Source: Bacteroidota bacterium (GTDB lineage Bacteria; Bacteroidota; Bacteroidia; Chitinophagales; Chitinophagaceae). Taken from it: DNA of 64,000 nt. The stretch lies in NCBI GenBank assembly GCA_018268075.1, contig JAFDXH010000248.1:1-64000 (forward strand), read 5' to 3'. Position numbers and translations under genes: made by a program. Below are positions 18,883-29,325 of the stretch, in pieces. How positions within the stretch are numbered: position 1 is the stretch's first letter; every line of letters starts with the position of its first letter. The notes beneath the pieces were generated by a model. It made no database searches. It saw only the letters and a program-made list of their open reading frames with translations, and was not told the origin of the DNA.

Positions 18883-20325
18883 ATGAAACAACAACCAATT
18901 TTAGAGGTAAAAAATCTTACGGTACGGTTTTCCGGAAAAGCTGTACTGGACAATATTTCCTTTACGATTGAAAAAGGTGAAACTCTTGCAATAATCGGTG
19001 CTTCAGGAAGCGGAAAAACAACACTTATAGAATCGCTGGCTTCCGATTTTTCCTCTGGCAGTATCTCATTTTTCAACAGGCCATCAATAGCTGTTATTTC
19101 ACAACAGCACTCTTTTAAAAATTTATCTAATACTTCGTCTTTCTATTATCAACAGCGTTTTAACTCATGCGACGCTGAAGATGCAATGATGATAAATGAT
19201 GTGCTGATAGAATCAGGATATGAAGAAAATGAAATTACGCGTACGCTTAATTTATTAGGGATAAACTCTATCAGATTTACGAGGCTTATACAATTGTCCA
19301 ATGGCGAACATAAACGATTTCAAATTGCAATAGCCATTTTACAAAATGCCCATTGGATATTATTAGACAACCCCTATGTAGGCCTGGATGCTGCAGCTAG
19401 AAAATTATTAAATAATGTTCTAAACAAACTTATTAGCCAAGACGTTAATATTATTTTAGTGACATCATTTGCCGATATACCTTCGGGGATAACGCATATT
19501 GCCTTACTAGAAAAAGGTAACTTAAGGGAAAAGACAATAGCCACAGCTTTCCTAAAAAATATAGATACTTCTTTAAAAAAGAAAAAATTACCTGCATTTG
19601 ATTTTACATCTATGAAGGCGCTCAATAACCTGCAAAAGCATGATGATAGCTCGGTAGTAGTAAAAATGGTAAACACAAATGTTTGTTATGACGACAGAAA
19701 AATTCTGGACAATATAAACTGGAAAGTGAACAAAGGTGAATGCTGGAGCATTTATGGCCATAATGGTTCAGGCAAATCAACATTATTAAGTCTTATTGCC
19801 GGCGATAATCCACAGGCCTTTGCCAATGAAATATATTTATTCGGCAAGAAGAAGGGCAGTGGGGAATCAATCTGGGATATAAAGAAAAAAATAGGATATG
19901 TATCTCCTGAATTACATCACTACTTTGGTTCAGGATGTTCCGGCTTTGAGGTGGTTGCATCGGGCTTGTTTGATACAATAGGGCTTTTCAGAATATTAAG
20001 TGAAGAGCATAAAGAAATTGTGAATAAATGGATGGGAATATTTCACATAAGTGATTTTGCAAAAAGGCCATTCAGACAATTATCTGGTGGTGAGCAAAGG
20101 CTAGTACTACTCGCAAGAGCATTGGTAAAAAATCCTCCTCTATTGATATTAGATGAACCTTGCCAGGGATTGGATAGCGAAGTTACAGAATGGTTTATAG
20201 CCTTGATTAGCGACCTCTGTATTCATCTACAAAAAACGCTAATCTACGTTACACATTATGAAAGTGAAATTCCTGAATGTGTAACACGTACTTTAAAACT
20301 AAATCAGGGAAAAATAGCAGTATAA
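18883..20325 (+). CDS. Double ABC ATPase (ModF-like) with a degenerate first half
   Basis: A 480-residue soluble protein made of two ABC ATPase domains (about 7-235 and 260-478) with no membrane segment. The second half is canonical: Walker A GHNGSGKST (292-300), signature LSGGE (400-404), Walker B LLILDEP with Glu425, and switch His458. The first half keeps Walker A GASGSGKT (39-46), but the signature is LSNGE (138-142), the catalytic Glu is Asn163 (LLDNP), and the switch His is Ser195 (LVTS). One of the two composite sites should therefore hydrolyse ATP poorly. The layout resembles E. coli ModF rather than translation-type ABC-F proteins, because the ABC-F linker between the halves is missing. 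The gene is tightly packed between leuD (24 bases) and leuB (14 bases). No permease is nearby, so substrate and partner are unknown. Confidence 0.85.
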   Translation: MKQQPILEVKNLTVRFSGKAVLDNISFTIEKGETLAIIGASGSGKTTLIESLASDFSSGSISFFNRPSIAVISQQHSFKNLSNTSSFYYQQRFNSCDAEDAMMINDVLIESGYEENEITRTLNLLGINSIRFTRLIQLSNGEHKRFQIAIAILQNAHWILLDNPYVGLDAAARKLLNNVLNKLISQDVNIILVTSFADIPSGITHIALLEKGNLREKTIATAFLKNIDTSLKKKKLPAFDFTSMKALNNLQKHDDSSVVVKMVNTNVCYDDRKILDNINWKVNKGECWSIYGHNGSGKSTLLSLIAGDNPQAFANEIYLFGKKKGSGESIWDIKKKIGYVSPELHHYFGSGCSGFEVVASGLFDTIGLFRILSEEHKEIVNKWMGIFHISDFAKRPFRQLSGGEQRLVLLARALVKNPPLLILDEPCQGLDSEVTEWFIALISDLCIHLQKTLIYVTHYESEIPECVTRTLKLNQGKIAV

Positions 20326-20339
20326 AAAGTAAAATTAAA

Positions 20340-21455
20340 ATGATAAAAAAAATCGCAGTATTAAAAGGAGATGGCATAGGCCCGGAAGTAACCGAGCAAT
20401 CTGTAAAAATTTTAAAAGCCATTGCAGAACAATTCAACCACCAGTTTTTCTTTACCAATGCATTGATTGGTGCAGATGCTATAGATAAAACAGGGAGTCC
20501 TTTACCATCCGACACAATAGATATTTGCCTCGACAGCGATGCTATATTATTTGGCGCTATCGGGCATCCAAAGTATGACAATGATCCTTCTGCCAAAGTA
20601 AGGCCAGAACAAGGTTTGCTGGGATTAAGAAAAGCACTTCAGTTGTATGCAAATATTCGCCCGATAACCACCTACCCCGCCCTCAATTTTCTTTCGCCAC
20701 TTAAGAGCAAAAATATTGAGCATGTAGATTTTGTTATTTTCAGAGAACTGACAGGAGGTATTTATTTTGGCAAGAAAGAACTAAGTGAAGATGGGCAGAT
20801 TGCTTCTGACGATTGCTTATATACAAAATCCGAAATAGAGAGAGTAGCTCATCCTGCTTTTAAAGCAGCACAGCAAAGAAGAAAAAAATTAACACTGGTA
20901 GATAAAGCAAATGTGTTGGAGACTTCCAGATTGTGGCGAAAAGTGGTACAGGAAATTTCCACCCAATATAAGGATGTAACTGTGGATTATTTGTTTGTGG
21001 ACAATGCAGCTATGCAGATCATACTTAACCCAAAACAATTTGATGTAATCCTTACCGAAAACATGTTTGGCGATATCATCAGCGATGAAGCCAGTGTGAT
21101 TAGCGGTTCGCTGGGATTGCTTCCTTCAGCATCAGTAGGTACCAGTACCGCATTATTTGAGCCAATTCATGGATCATACCCACAGGCTGCCGGAAAAGAT
21201 ATTGCCAACCCTTTGGGCTCTATTTTATCAGCGGCCATGCTGCTTGACCATTTAGAATTAAAAGAAGAGGCGGCACTTGTAAGGGCAGCTGTTACCTGGA
21301 CTATAAATAACAAATTTGTTACGAAAGACATAAACCCCATTAACTTTTATTTTACCTCCACCGTTGGAGAATTGGTGATTGATTTTATTAAAACAAATTT
21401 TGAGGATAAAATAAACATTGAAAATATTGAGTTGAGAAAATCAACAATTATTTAA
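20340..21455 (+). CDS. leuB: 3-isopropylmalate dehydrogenase
   Basis: A 371-residue NAD-dependent beta-decarboxylating dehydrogenase that makes 2-oxoisocaproate, the leucine precursor. It shows KGDGIGPEV near the N-terminus, RELTGGIYFG, the catalytic Tyr region, LTENMFGDIISDEAS with metal-binding Asp residues, and GSLGLLPSAS. I start it at ATG 20340 (MIKKIAVLKG), because the reading frame upstream overlaps the end of the ABC ATPase gene. That leaves 14 bases between the genes, so they are almost certainly co-transcribed. Confidence 0.96.
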   Translation: MIKKIAVLKGDGIGPEVTEQSVKILKAIAEQFNHQFFFTNALIGADAIDKTGSPLPSDTIDICLDSDAILFGAIGHPKYDNDPSAKVRPEQGLLGLRKALQLYANIRPITTYPALNFLSPLKSKNIEHVDFVIFRELTGGIYFGKKELSEDGQIASDDCLYTKSEIERVAHPAFKAAQQRRKKLTLVDKANVLETSRLWRKVVQEISTQYKDVTVDYLFVDNAAMQIILNPKQFDVILTENMFGDIISDEASVISGSLGLLPSASVGTSTALFEPIHGSYPQAAGKDIANPLGSILSAAMLLDHLELKEEAALVRAAVTWTINNKFVTKDINPINFYFTSTVGELVIDFIKTNFEDKINIENIELRKSTII

Positions 21456-21510
21456 AAGAAAATAAGAAAATGATTCCCTGATATTTTTAATCACACTAAG
21501 TAATTCTTAC

Positions 21511-24500
21511 ATGACAGACACAAAAGGTTTATATAGGCCCGAATTTGAACACGACGCATGTGGAATTGGTTTTGTTGCAAATGTACGCGGCGCTAAATCG
21601 CACCAGCATATTGCAGATGCGCTTACTGTTCTAGAAAATATGGAGCACCGTGGTGCATGTGGCTGCGAAAATAACACAGGAGATGGGGCCGGCATTTTAA
21701 TTCAAATGCCCCATGAATTTTTCTTCGACGAATGCCTGAAACTGGGCGTTCATTTACCATCATTTGGCAGGTATGGTGTAGGTGTTATTTTCTTTCCTAA
21801 AGAAATAAAACTAAGAGAAGAATGCCGCGACATCTTCAACCGTGCTGCAGAAAAATTGGGTTTGCAAATATTGGCCTACCGTAGAGTACCCGTAAATACC
21901 AATGATATAGGCGACTCGGCCCTAAGTGCAGAACCTAATATGGAACACGTTTTCATAGCCTCGCCCGACTACATTAATGATCCTGAAGCATTTGAAAGAA
22001 AATTATTCATACTTCGAAATTATGCTACGCATACCATCAATAACACCATAAAAAAAGATACAATAGGGTTTTATCTGGCTTCTCTTTCTTATAAAACGGT
22101 AGTGTACAAAGGGCAACTAACAAGTACACAGGTACGAAATTATTTTCCTGACCTGAGTGATAAGCGAGTAGTAAGTGCTTTTGGACTAGTGCACTCCCGA
22201 TTTGCCACTAACACTTTCCCATCTTGGAAATTGGCACAGCCATTCCGGTTTATTGCACATAATGGCGAAATAAATACTTTACAGGGAAATGTAAACTGGC
22301 TCAAGACCGGACAGCATGCTTTTACCTCACCCTATTTTACCAAAGAAGAAATGGATATGCTTGTGCCGATCATTACAGATGGCCAATCAGATTCTGCCTG
22401 CCTGGACAATGTAATAGAACTGCTGACGCTATGTGGCAGAAGCCTTCCACATGTATTAATGATGCTGATACCTGAAGCATGGGATGGCAATGAGCAGATG
22501 GATCCGGTAAAAAAGGCATTCTATGAATTTCATGCCTCAATGCTGGAACCTTGGGATGGACCAGCATCTATATCCTTTACAGATGGTAAAATCATAGGTG
22601 CTACGCTCGATAGAAATGGCCTTCGGCCATCACGCTATTGCATCACCCACGATGATCGGGTAATCATGGCCTCAGAAGCCGGTGTGCTTCCTATAGCGCC
22701 TGAGCTTATAAAAGAGAATGGAAGATTGCAGCCAGGCAAAATGTTTGTGGTAGATATGGATCAGGGCCGCATTATAAGTGATGATGAAGTAAAACAAACT
22801 ATCTGTTCTCAAAAACCGTATGCAGATTGGTTGAATCAATATAAAATACGGTTAGAAGATCTTGCTGAACCGCGGGTAACCTTTACTCATCTCTCTGATG
22901 ATTCAATTTTAAAATATCAAAAAGTTTTTGGTTACAGCAGAGAAGATATTGAATCTATCATCAAGCCAATGGCACTCAATGCAAAAGAACCACTGGGCTC
23001 TATGGGCAACGATACACCACTTGCAATCCTGAGCGAACAACCGCAACACCTGAGTTCTTATTTCAAACAACTTTTTGCACAAGTAACCAATCCGCCAATT
23101 GACCCTATTAGGGAAAAAATGGTGATGAGCCTTTCAATCTTCGTAGGAAATATTGGCAATCTTTTGGATGAATCTCCGCTGCATTGCCATAACGTAGCAT
23201 TAAAACACCCCATACTCAGCAATACTCAATTAGAAAAAATAAGAAGTATAGACACCGGTATTTTTCAGGCAAAAACTTTGCAGACTTATTTTCGTGCAGA
23301 TGGAAAAAATGGCTCAATGCAACGGGGACTTGAAAGGCTTTGCCGCTATGCAGAAGATGCTGTAAATGATGGCTATCAGGTACTCGTACTTACAGACAGG
23401 GCCGTTGATAGTGATCATGCCTCTATCCCTACACTGCTGGCTACTGCTGCTGTTCATCATCACTTAATACGCAAAGGGATGCGTGGGCAAGTAGGAATAA
23501 TAGTAGAAGCTGGAGATGTATGGGAAGTGCATCACTTTGCCTGCCTGCTTGCCTTTGGTGCCACAGCCGTTAATCCCTATTTGGCATTGTCCACCATACG
23601 CAGCCTGAAATATAATGGCACATTCAAAACTGAATATTCTGCATACGAGCTAAGAAAAAATTATATAAAAGCCGTTGGTGATGGATTACTGAAAGTATTT
23701 TCAAAAATGGGTATTTCTACCTTGCAATCCTATCAGGGCGCACAAATTTTAGAAATATTGGGATTGAACCAAGAGGTAGTTGATAAATATTTTACAGGCG
23801 CTACATCAAGGATAGAAGGAATTGGTTTAGATGAAATTGCAAGAGAGGCCTTAGCAAAACACGCCATTGCTTTCAGTAAAAAAACCATTCCTGTAGATAG
23901 ATTGCCAGCAGGTGGCTTATATCAATGGAAACGCAAAGGAGAATTTCACCTTTTCAATCCGCAGACAATACATCTGCTGCAACATGCCACCAGAACCGAC
24001 GACTACCAATTATTTAAAAAATATTCAAAACTTGTAAATGATCAATCAGAAAAAGCTGCAACCTTACGAAGTTTATTCGATTTTAAAAAGAACCAGCCTT
24101 CCATTTCAATTGATGAAGTAGAACCTGCAGAAAATATCTACAAACGTTTTGCTACGGGTGCTATGTCTTTTGGTTCCATATCTTGGGAAGCCCATACTAC
24201 ACTCGCTATTGCCATGAATCGCCTTGGCGGCAAGAGCAATACAGGAGAAGGTGGCGAGGACGAAAGCCGCTATAACCGATTACCTAACGGCGATAGTATG
24301 CGCAGCGCTATAAAGCAGGTAGCAAGTGCACGTTTTGGTGTAAATAGTTTGTACTTATCTGAGGCAGATGAAATACAAATAAAAATGGCACAAGGCGCTA
24401 AACCTGGTGAGGGCGGGCAATTGCCCGGGTACAAAGTGGATGATTGGATTGGAAAAACAAGGCATTCTACACCGGGTGTCGGTTTAATTTCTCCACCTCC

Positions 24501-26028
24501 ACATCACGATATTTATTCAATAGAAGATCTTGCACAATTAATTTTTGATTTAAAAAATGCAAATCGTGCAGCACGCATCAATGTAAAGCTTGTAAGCAAA
24601 GCAGGCGTAGGTACCATCGCCGCCGGTGTGGCAAAAGCTAAAGCAGACGTCATTTTAATTGCAGGCCACGATGGTGGCACCGGCGCTTCTCCACTCTCTT
24701 CTATACGCCATGCCGGCCTCCCCTGGGAGCTTGGGCTGGCTGAAGCTCAACAGACTTTATTGAAAAATAAATTAAGAGGCCGGGTGGTATTGCAGGCAGA
24801 TGGTCAAATGAAAACTGGACGTGATATAGCCGTAGCAGCACTCTTAGGCGCTGAAGAGTGGGGCGTTGCTACAGCAGCACTGGTAGTGGAAGGTTGTATC
24901 ATGATGCGTAAATGCCACATGAACACCTGCCCTGTTGGCGTAGCTACTCAAGACCAGGATTTAAGAAAACAATTTACAGGCAACCCTGATCATGTGGTAA
25001 ATTTTTTCCGTTTTATGGTGCAGGAGTTAAGAGAAATAATGGCAGAGCTTGGGTACAAAACAGTTAGCGAAATGGTAGGCCAGGTGCAGGACTTACAAAT
25101 GAGGCAACATATTAATCATTGGAAATTCAGCAAGCTCGACCTTTCGCCCATACTTTATAAAGAGCCACAATCTTCCTACACAGCATTGCACAATACTGAA
25201 ATGCAGGATCATGGATTACAGTATGTGTTAGATTGGAAACTAATTGCCGCATCAAAAAATGCTGTAGAAAATGGCCAAAAGATATTTGCATCATTTGAAA
25301 TAAAAAACACCGACCGTACTATTGGCACCCTACTTTCTAATGAGATTACCAAAAAGTACAAGAGAGCCGGCTTACCGGAAGATACCATACATCTAAAATT
25401 TTCAGGAATTGCAGGGCAGAGCTTTGCAGCTTTTGCAGCCAGAGGCATCACTATGGAATTGGAAGGCGCGGCAAATGATTATTTTGGAAAAGGGTTAAGC
25501 GGGTCAAGGCTCATCATATATCCTTCTGCAAAATCAAATTTTATTCCTGAAGAAAACAGTATTATCGGCAATGTCGCATTTTATGGTGCTACGGATGGAA
25601 ATGCCTATATCAGAGGTAAAGCCGGTGAACGGTTTGCAGTTCGCAACTCAGGCGCAAATGTAGTAGTAGAAGGCATAGGCGATCATGGGTGCGAATATAT
25701 GACTGGTGGGTGTGTAGTGATTTTAGGTAATACAGGCCGAAACTTTGCAGCCGGCATGAGTGGTGGCATTGCTTATGTCTATGATATAAAAGGCTTACTG
25801 AATGAAAATTGCAACAAAGAAATGGTTGACTTGGATCCGGTAAATGAGATAGATGCCCTTGAGTTATTCCGTATGTTGGAAAATCATTTTCAATATACAA
25901 AAAGCACAGTGGCAAAATTCATACTGAATGATTTCGAAAACCAATTGCAGCATTTTATCAAAGTATTTCCTAAAGATTATAAAAATGTATTGCAGGCAAA
26001 AGGATTAACCATAAAAACAGAAAAATAA
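21511..26028 (+). CDS. gltB: Glutamate synthase large (alpha) subunit
   Basis: A 1505-residue enzyme that transfers the amide nitrogen of glutamine to 2-oxoglutarate. A 16-residue propeptide precedes Cys17 (EHDACGIGF), the nucleophile of the class II glutaminase domain (17 to about 430). The synthase domain follows with the FMN site (GEGGEDESRYNRL; AKPGEGGQLPG). Cysteines in CIMMRKCHMNTCPVG bind the [3Fe-4S] cluster. The C-terminal GXGXG beta-helix domain begins near residue 1230. The length is normal. gltD follows 133 bases downstream. Lying directly after leuB, it could be read from the leucine promoter, but no promoter is clear in the 55-base gap. Confidence 0.97.
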   Translation: MTDTKGLYRPEFEHDACGIGFVANVRGAKSHQHIADALTVLENMEHRGACGCENNTGDGAGILIQMPHEFFFDECLKLGVHLPSFGRYGVGVIFFPKEIKLREECRDIFNRAAEKLGLQILAYRRVPVNTNDIGDSALSAEPNMEHVFIASPDYINDPEAFERKLFILRNYATHTINNTIKKDTIGFYLASLSYKTVVYKGQLTSTQVRNYFPDLSDKRVVSAFGLVHSRFATNTFPSWKLAQPFRFIAHNGEINTLQGNVNWLKTGQHAFTSPYFTKEEMDMLVPIITDGQSDSACLDNVIELLTLCGRSLPHVLMMLIPEAWDGNEQMDPVKKAFYEFHASMLEPWDGPASISFTDGKIIGATLDRNGLRPSRYCITHDDRVIMASEAGVLPIAPELIKENGRLQPGKMFVVDMDQGRIISDDEVKQTICSQKPYADWLNQYKIRLEDLAEPRVTFTHLSDDSILKYQKVFGYSREDIESIIKPMALNAKEPLGSMGNDTPLAILSEQPQHLSSYFKQLFAQVTNPPIDPIREKMVMSLSIFVGNIGNLLDESPLHCHNVALKHPILSNTQLEKIRSIDTGIFQAKTLQTYFRADGKNGSMQRGLERLCRYAEDAVNDGYQVLVLTDRAVDSDHASIPTLLATAAVHHHLIRKGMRGQVGIIVEAGDVWEVHHFACLLAFGATAVNPYLALSTIRSLKYNGTFKTEYSAYELRKNYIKAVGDGLLKVFSKMGISTLQSYQGAQILEILGLNQEVVDKYFTGATSRIEGIGLDEIAREALAKHAIAFSKKTIPVDRLPAGGLYQWKRKGEFHLFNPQTIHLLQHATRTDDYQLFKKYSKLVNDQSEKAATLRSLFDFKKNQPSISIDEVEPAENIYKRFATGAMSFGSISWEAHTTLAIAMNRLGGKSNTGEGGEDESRYNRLPNGDSMRSAIKQVASARFGVNSLYLSEADEIQIKMAQGAKPGEGGQLPGYKVDDWIGKTRHSTPGVGLISPPPHHDIYSIEDLAQLIFDLKNANRAARINVKLVSKAGVGTIAAGVAKAKADVILIAGHDGGTGASPLSSIRHAGLPWELGLAEAQQTLLKNKLRGRVVLQADGQMKTGRDIAVAALLGAEEWGVATAALVVEGCIMMRKCHMNTCPVGVATQDQDLRKQFTGNPDHVVNFFRFMVQELREIMAELGYKTVSEMVGQVQDLQMRQHINHWKFSKLDLSPILYKEPQSSYTALHNTEMQDHGLQYVLDWKLIAASKNAVENGQKIFASFEIKNTDRTIGTLLSNEITKKYKRAGLPEDTIHLKFSGIAGQSFAAFAARGITMELEGAANDYFGKGLSGSRLIIYPSAKSNFIPEENSIIGNVAFYGATDGNAYIRGKAGERFAVRNSGANVVVEGIGDHGCEYMTGGCVVILGNTGRNFAAGMSGGIAYVYDIKGLLNENCNKEMVDLDPVNEIDALELFRMLENHFQYTKSTVAKFILNDFENQLQHFIKVFPKDYKNVLQAKGLTIKTEK

Positions 26029-26161
26029 TTAATTTTTACGGCTGTGCCATTTTCCATAATAGTTATGACGCATACTTGAAACCAAATAGTTGTTCAATAT
26101 AACAGTAAAGATTAGGCGCAATAAAGAATCACATCAGGATTAATTTAATAAAAAAAATCAA

Positions 26162-27664
26162 ATGGGTAAACCAACAGGCTTCAAAGAATTTACAAGACAA
26201 TTGCCAACCAAAAGGCCGGTTGCTGAAAGATTGAATGATTACAATGAATTTGTAAATCCCTACCCTTTGCAAATATTGAATGAGCAAAGCAGCCGCTGTA
26301 TGGATTGTGGCGTACCATTTTGCCACCATGGCTGCCCTTTAGGAAATGTGATCCCCGAATTTAACGATGCAGTTTACAATCAGGAATGGAAAGAGGCTTA
26401 TGAAATACTTACTTCTACAAACAACTTTCCAGAATTTACAGGCCGCATTTGCCCAGCCCCCTGTGAAAGTGCTTGCGTGTTGGGTATCAATCAGCCTGCA
26501 GTAGTGATTGAAGAAATAGAAAAACATATTATTGAAATAGCTTTTGAAAAAGGATTTGTACAGCCCTCAATTCCTAATATGCGTACCGGCAAAAAAATAG
26601 CAGTGGTAGGAAGTGGCCCGGCAGGATTAGCGGCGGCAGCTCAATTAAACGCTGCAGGGCATTGGGTTACTGTTTTTGAAAGAGACGATGCACCGGGCGG
26701 GCTCTTACGGTATGGCATACCCGATTTTAAATTGGAGAAATGGGTAATAGACAGGCGCATTAGTATTATGACGCAAGAAGGAATAGTATTTAAATGCAAT
26801 GCAAATGTTGGTATAAATATCAGTATTAATGACCTCTTACGAGAATACCATTCAATTATTTTAGCCGGCGGCTCTACAGTTCCAAGAGACCTTTCAATAC
26901 CCGGAAGAGAATTAAAAGGCGTTCACTTTGCAATGCATTTTTTAAAGCAACAAAATAAAAGAAATGCTTTAAAAGACCCCTTTGACAATGCTTCCATCGA
27001 AAGCAATATTTTTCATTCACCCATTTTTGCAACCAATAAAAATGTGGTGGTGATTGGGGGTGGTGATACAGGAAGTGATTGTGTGGGAACATCTAACCGC
27101 CAGAAGGCTGCCTCTGTAACCCAATTTGAATTATTACCAAAACCACCGGAAAGCCGAACTGCACAAATGCCCTGGCCCAGCTACCCTATGATTTTAAAAG
27201 TTTCTTCATCACACGAAGAAGGCGCCAGCAGAAAATGGGCTGTTGCCACCAAAGAATTTATTGGTGATGAAAACGGAAACTTAAGAGCCTTGAAAATAGT
27301 TTCACTTGAATGGAAAACTCCGGAAGGAGGAGGCCCTGCTGCTTTTGCTGAAGTACCCGGCAGTGAAGAAGAAATACCTTGTGAATTAGCTTTGTTAGCT
27401 ATGGGTTTTTTACACCCGCAAAAAGCAGGCACCTTAAATGAATTAGAAATAAATTTAGATGAAAGAGGAAATGTTCGGGCTTCTGAAAAAGATTATGCCA
27501 CATCTATTCCCCATGTTTTTGTAGCAGGCGATATGCGTCGTGGGCAATCATTAGTAGTGTGGGCTATTAGCGAAGGCCGTGAGTGCGCCAGAAAGGTAGA
27601 TGAAAGCCTGATGGGAATTTCATTTTTAGAAACCAAAGATTCATCCATGCAAAAAATAGTATAA
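26162..27664 (+). CDS. gltD: Glutamate synthase small (beta) subunit
   Basis: A 500-residue FAD protein that passes electrons from NADPH to GltB. The N-terminus holds cysteine motifs for [4Fe-4S] clusters (MDCGVPFCHHGCP and CPAPCESACVLG). The FAD-binding GSGPAGLAAA is near residue 147 and the NADPH-binding VVIGGGDTGSDC near 290. A C-terminal FVAGDMRRGQSLVVWAI closes the FAD site. Length and motif order are standard, and it is the partner of the gltB gene just upstream. Confidence 0.96.
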   Translation: MGKPTGFKEFTRQLPTKRPVAERLNDYNEFVNPYPLQILNEQSSRCMDCGVPFCHHGCPLGNVIPEFNDAVYNQEWKEAYEILTSTNNFPEFTGRICPAPCESACVLGINQPAVVIEEIEKHIIEIAFEKGFVQPSIPNMRTGKKIAVVGSGPAGLAAAAQLNAAGHWVTVFERDDAPGGLLRYGIPDFKLEKWVIDRRISIMTQEGIVFKCNANVGINISINDLLREYHSIILAGGSTVPRDLSIPGRELKGVHFAMHFLKQQNKRNALKDPFDNASIESNIFHSPIFATNKNVVVIGGGDTGSDCVGTSNRQKAASVTQFELLPKPPESRTAQMPWPSYPMILKVSSSHEEGASRKWAVATKEFIGDENGNLRALKIVSLEWKTPEGGGPAAFAEVPGSEEEIPCELALLAMGFLHPQKAGTLNELEINLDERGNVRASEKDYATSIPHVFVAGDMRRGQSLVVWAISEGRECARKVDESLMGISFLETKDSSMQKIV

Positions 27665-27780
27665 TACCAACTTTAATAGTATTGAGTTCACTCCCCCATC
27701 TTTACTATTGGTATTTATACTTATAATATTTTCATAGCGCTCTTCGTACTATAAAATAAAGATGGCATGAACTTATTTTC
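27665..27780. other. Structured spacer after gltD (possible terminator or processing site)
   Basis: Two imperfect inverted repeats lie between gltD and lhgO, whose 3' ends face each other. One pairs 27665-27681 (TACCAA...ATAGTA) with 27703-27713 (TACTATTGGTA). The other pairs 27685-27704 with 27757-27773 (arms AGTTCA...CCATCTTTA). They could fold the 3' end of either transcript. No T tract follows, so a classic terminator is not shown. Confidence 0.3.
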
Positions 27781-27869
27781 TAACTGACTATTTTAATATG
27801 GATAATTCCTTATAAATGTTTTTGGGAGGGTATTAGATAAAAAGTATGGATTGAAAAAATCAATAGCTA

Positions 27870-29090
27870 TCAGGAAATTTTAAAATGTTTTTCTGCCATT
27901 TCCCTGATATTATCTCCAATGGCGAGGCAAGCTGTAGCTGCCGGCGATGGAGCATTTAAAACATGAATGCTATTTTCTCTGTATTCAATTCTGAAATCAT
28001 CACGGGTATCGCCTGTTTCGTTCAATAGCATAGCTCTCACACCAGAGCGCCCGGGCTTTATGTCATCCATAGTTAAAGAGGGCACCAACCTTTGAAGTGT
28101 TTTCAAAAATAATTTTTTAGAAAAAGCACGCCTGTATTCATTTATCCCAAATTTCATATTTTGGAAAAATAATTTCCAAGTGCCTCTATAGCTTAAAGCA
28201 TCAATAGTATCGCGCCAGCTAAAATCTGTTTTGCCATAACCCTCTCTTTTGAATGTAAAAACAGCATTGGGGCCACATTCTATTTCGCCATTGGTCATGC
28301 GGGTAAAATGCACACCAAGAAAAGGAAAATCCGGATTGGGTACGGGGTAAATCAGGTTTCTAATTTTGTGTCGCGCTTCTTCTGTCAATTCATAATAATC
28401 TCCTCTAAAGCCAACTACTTTCTCTTTTAATTTTACATGATCTTTTTTAGCAAGCCTATCGGCCTGCAATCCGCCACAAAAAATAAGATGCCTGCTTGTG
28501 TAAATATTTTTGTTAGTAAAAATTGAGTTTACCTCTCCGGCCTTTTCAAATTTATTTGCTTCTTCATTTAGCACCAACTCACTCTCTGGATTCTGTGATA
28601 ACGCCAACGATACCATTTTTTCAGTAGCCATTACATAATCAATAATGCCCGTTTCTGGCACCCAAATGCCCGCTATTCCCTGGCAAAAAGGTTCATGCTC
28701 CTTTATCTGCTCTGCATTAATTTTCTGTAGTCCCACTAAGCCATTGAGCATTCCAGTTTCATAAATCTTATCTAAAAATGGAAGCTCAGCAGCATCGGTA
28801 GCCACTACTATTTTACCACAAACATCAAAGGGTATATTATGTTGCTTTGCAAATTCTACTAAGGCTTTTCTTCCTTCTACACAATTCCTTGCTTTTAGCG
28901 AGCCGGGCTTGTAATATAGTCCGGAATGCATTACTCCGGAATTGTTTCCTGTTTGATGAAAGGCCAACCTCTTCTCTTTTTCAATCAAAATTATTTTCAA
29001 GTATGGGTGATGCTTTTGCAATTGATAAAAGGTAGCTGCACCTACAATACCACCCCCAATTATAGCAATATCAAAAATTTTGTTTTCCAA
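27870..29090 (-). CDS. lhgO: L-2-hydroxyglutarate oxidase
   Basis: A 406-residue FAD oxidase of the DAO family that returns L-2-hydroxyglutarate to 2-oxoglutarate. It begins with a dinucleotide-binding fold, IAIIGGGIVGAAT, and has the LhgO signatures GNNSGVMHSGLYY (His54 region, around the flavin), FRGDYYEL, GPNAVFTFKREGY and RAMLL. A C-terminal SPAATACLAIGD completes the FAD site. The start is a TTG at 29090: a stop codon lies four codons upstream, and no ATG occurs before the FAD motif. It stands alone on this strand. 2-Oxoglutarate links it to the nearby glutamate synthase and isocitrate dehydrogenases, but that may be chance. Confidence 0.92.
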   Translation of the reverse strand: MENKIFDIAIIGGGIVGAATFYQLQKHHPYLKIILIEKEKRLAFHQTGNNSGVMHSGLYYKPGSLKARNCVEGRKALVEFAKQHNIPFDVCGKIVVATDAAELPFLDKIYETGMLNGLVGLQKINAEQIKEHEPFCQGIAGIWVPETGIIDYVMATEKMVSLALSQNPESELVLNEEANKFEKAGEVNSIFTNKNIYTSRHLIFCGGLQADRLAKKDHVKLKEKVVGFRGDYYELTEEARHKIRNLIYPVPNPDFPFLGVHFTRMTNGEIECGPNAVFTFKREGYGKTDFSWRDTIDALSYRGTWKLFFQNMKFGINEYRRAFSKKLFLKTLQRLVPSLTMDDIKPGRSGVRAMLLNETGDTRDDFRIEYRENSIHVLNAPSPAATACLAIGDNIREMAEKHFKIS

Positions 29091-29325
29091 ATTTTGTTTT
29101 TATGTGTTTATATTTTGATGCGCAAAATTAATCCTATACTGTATCCAATCAAAAAAGGAATTGGTTTTTGCCATTTAAGAGTTTTTACACCGAATTTAAA
29201 TAGTATTTAATCCAAACCATCTTTTATAAAGGTATTGTACACTGAAGTGGCGTTCACCTTTTATCAATATTTAAGGTCTCTTTATCTACGGTTTCTTAAT
29301 TTTATCCTAATTAAAATCATTTTTC

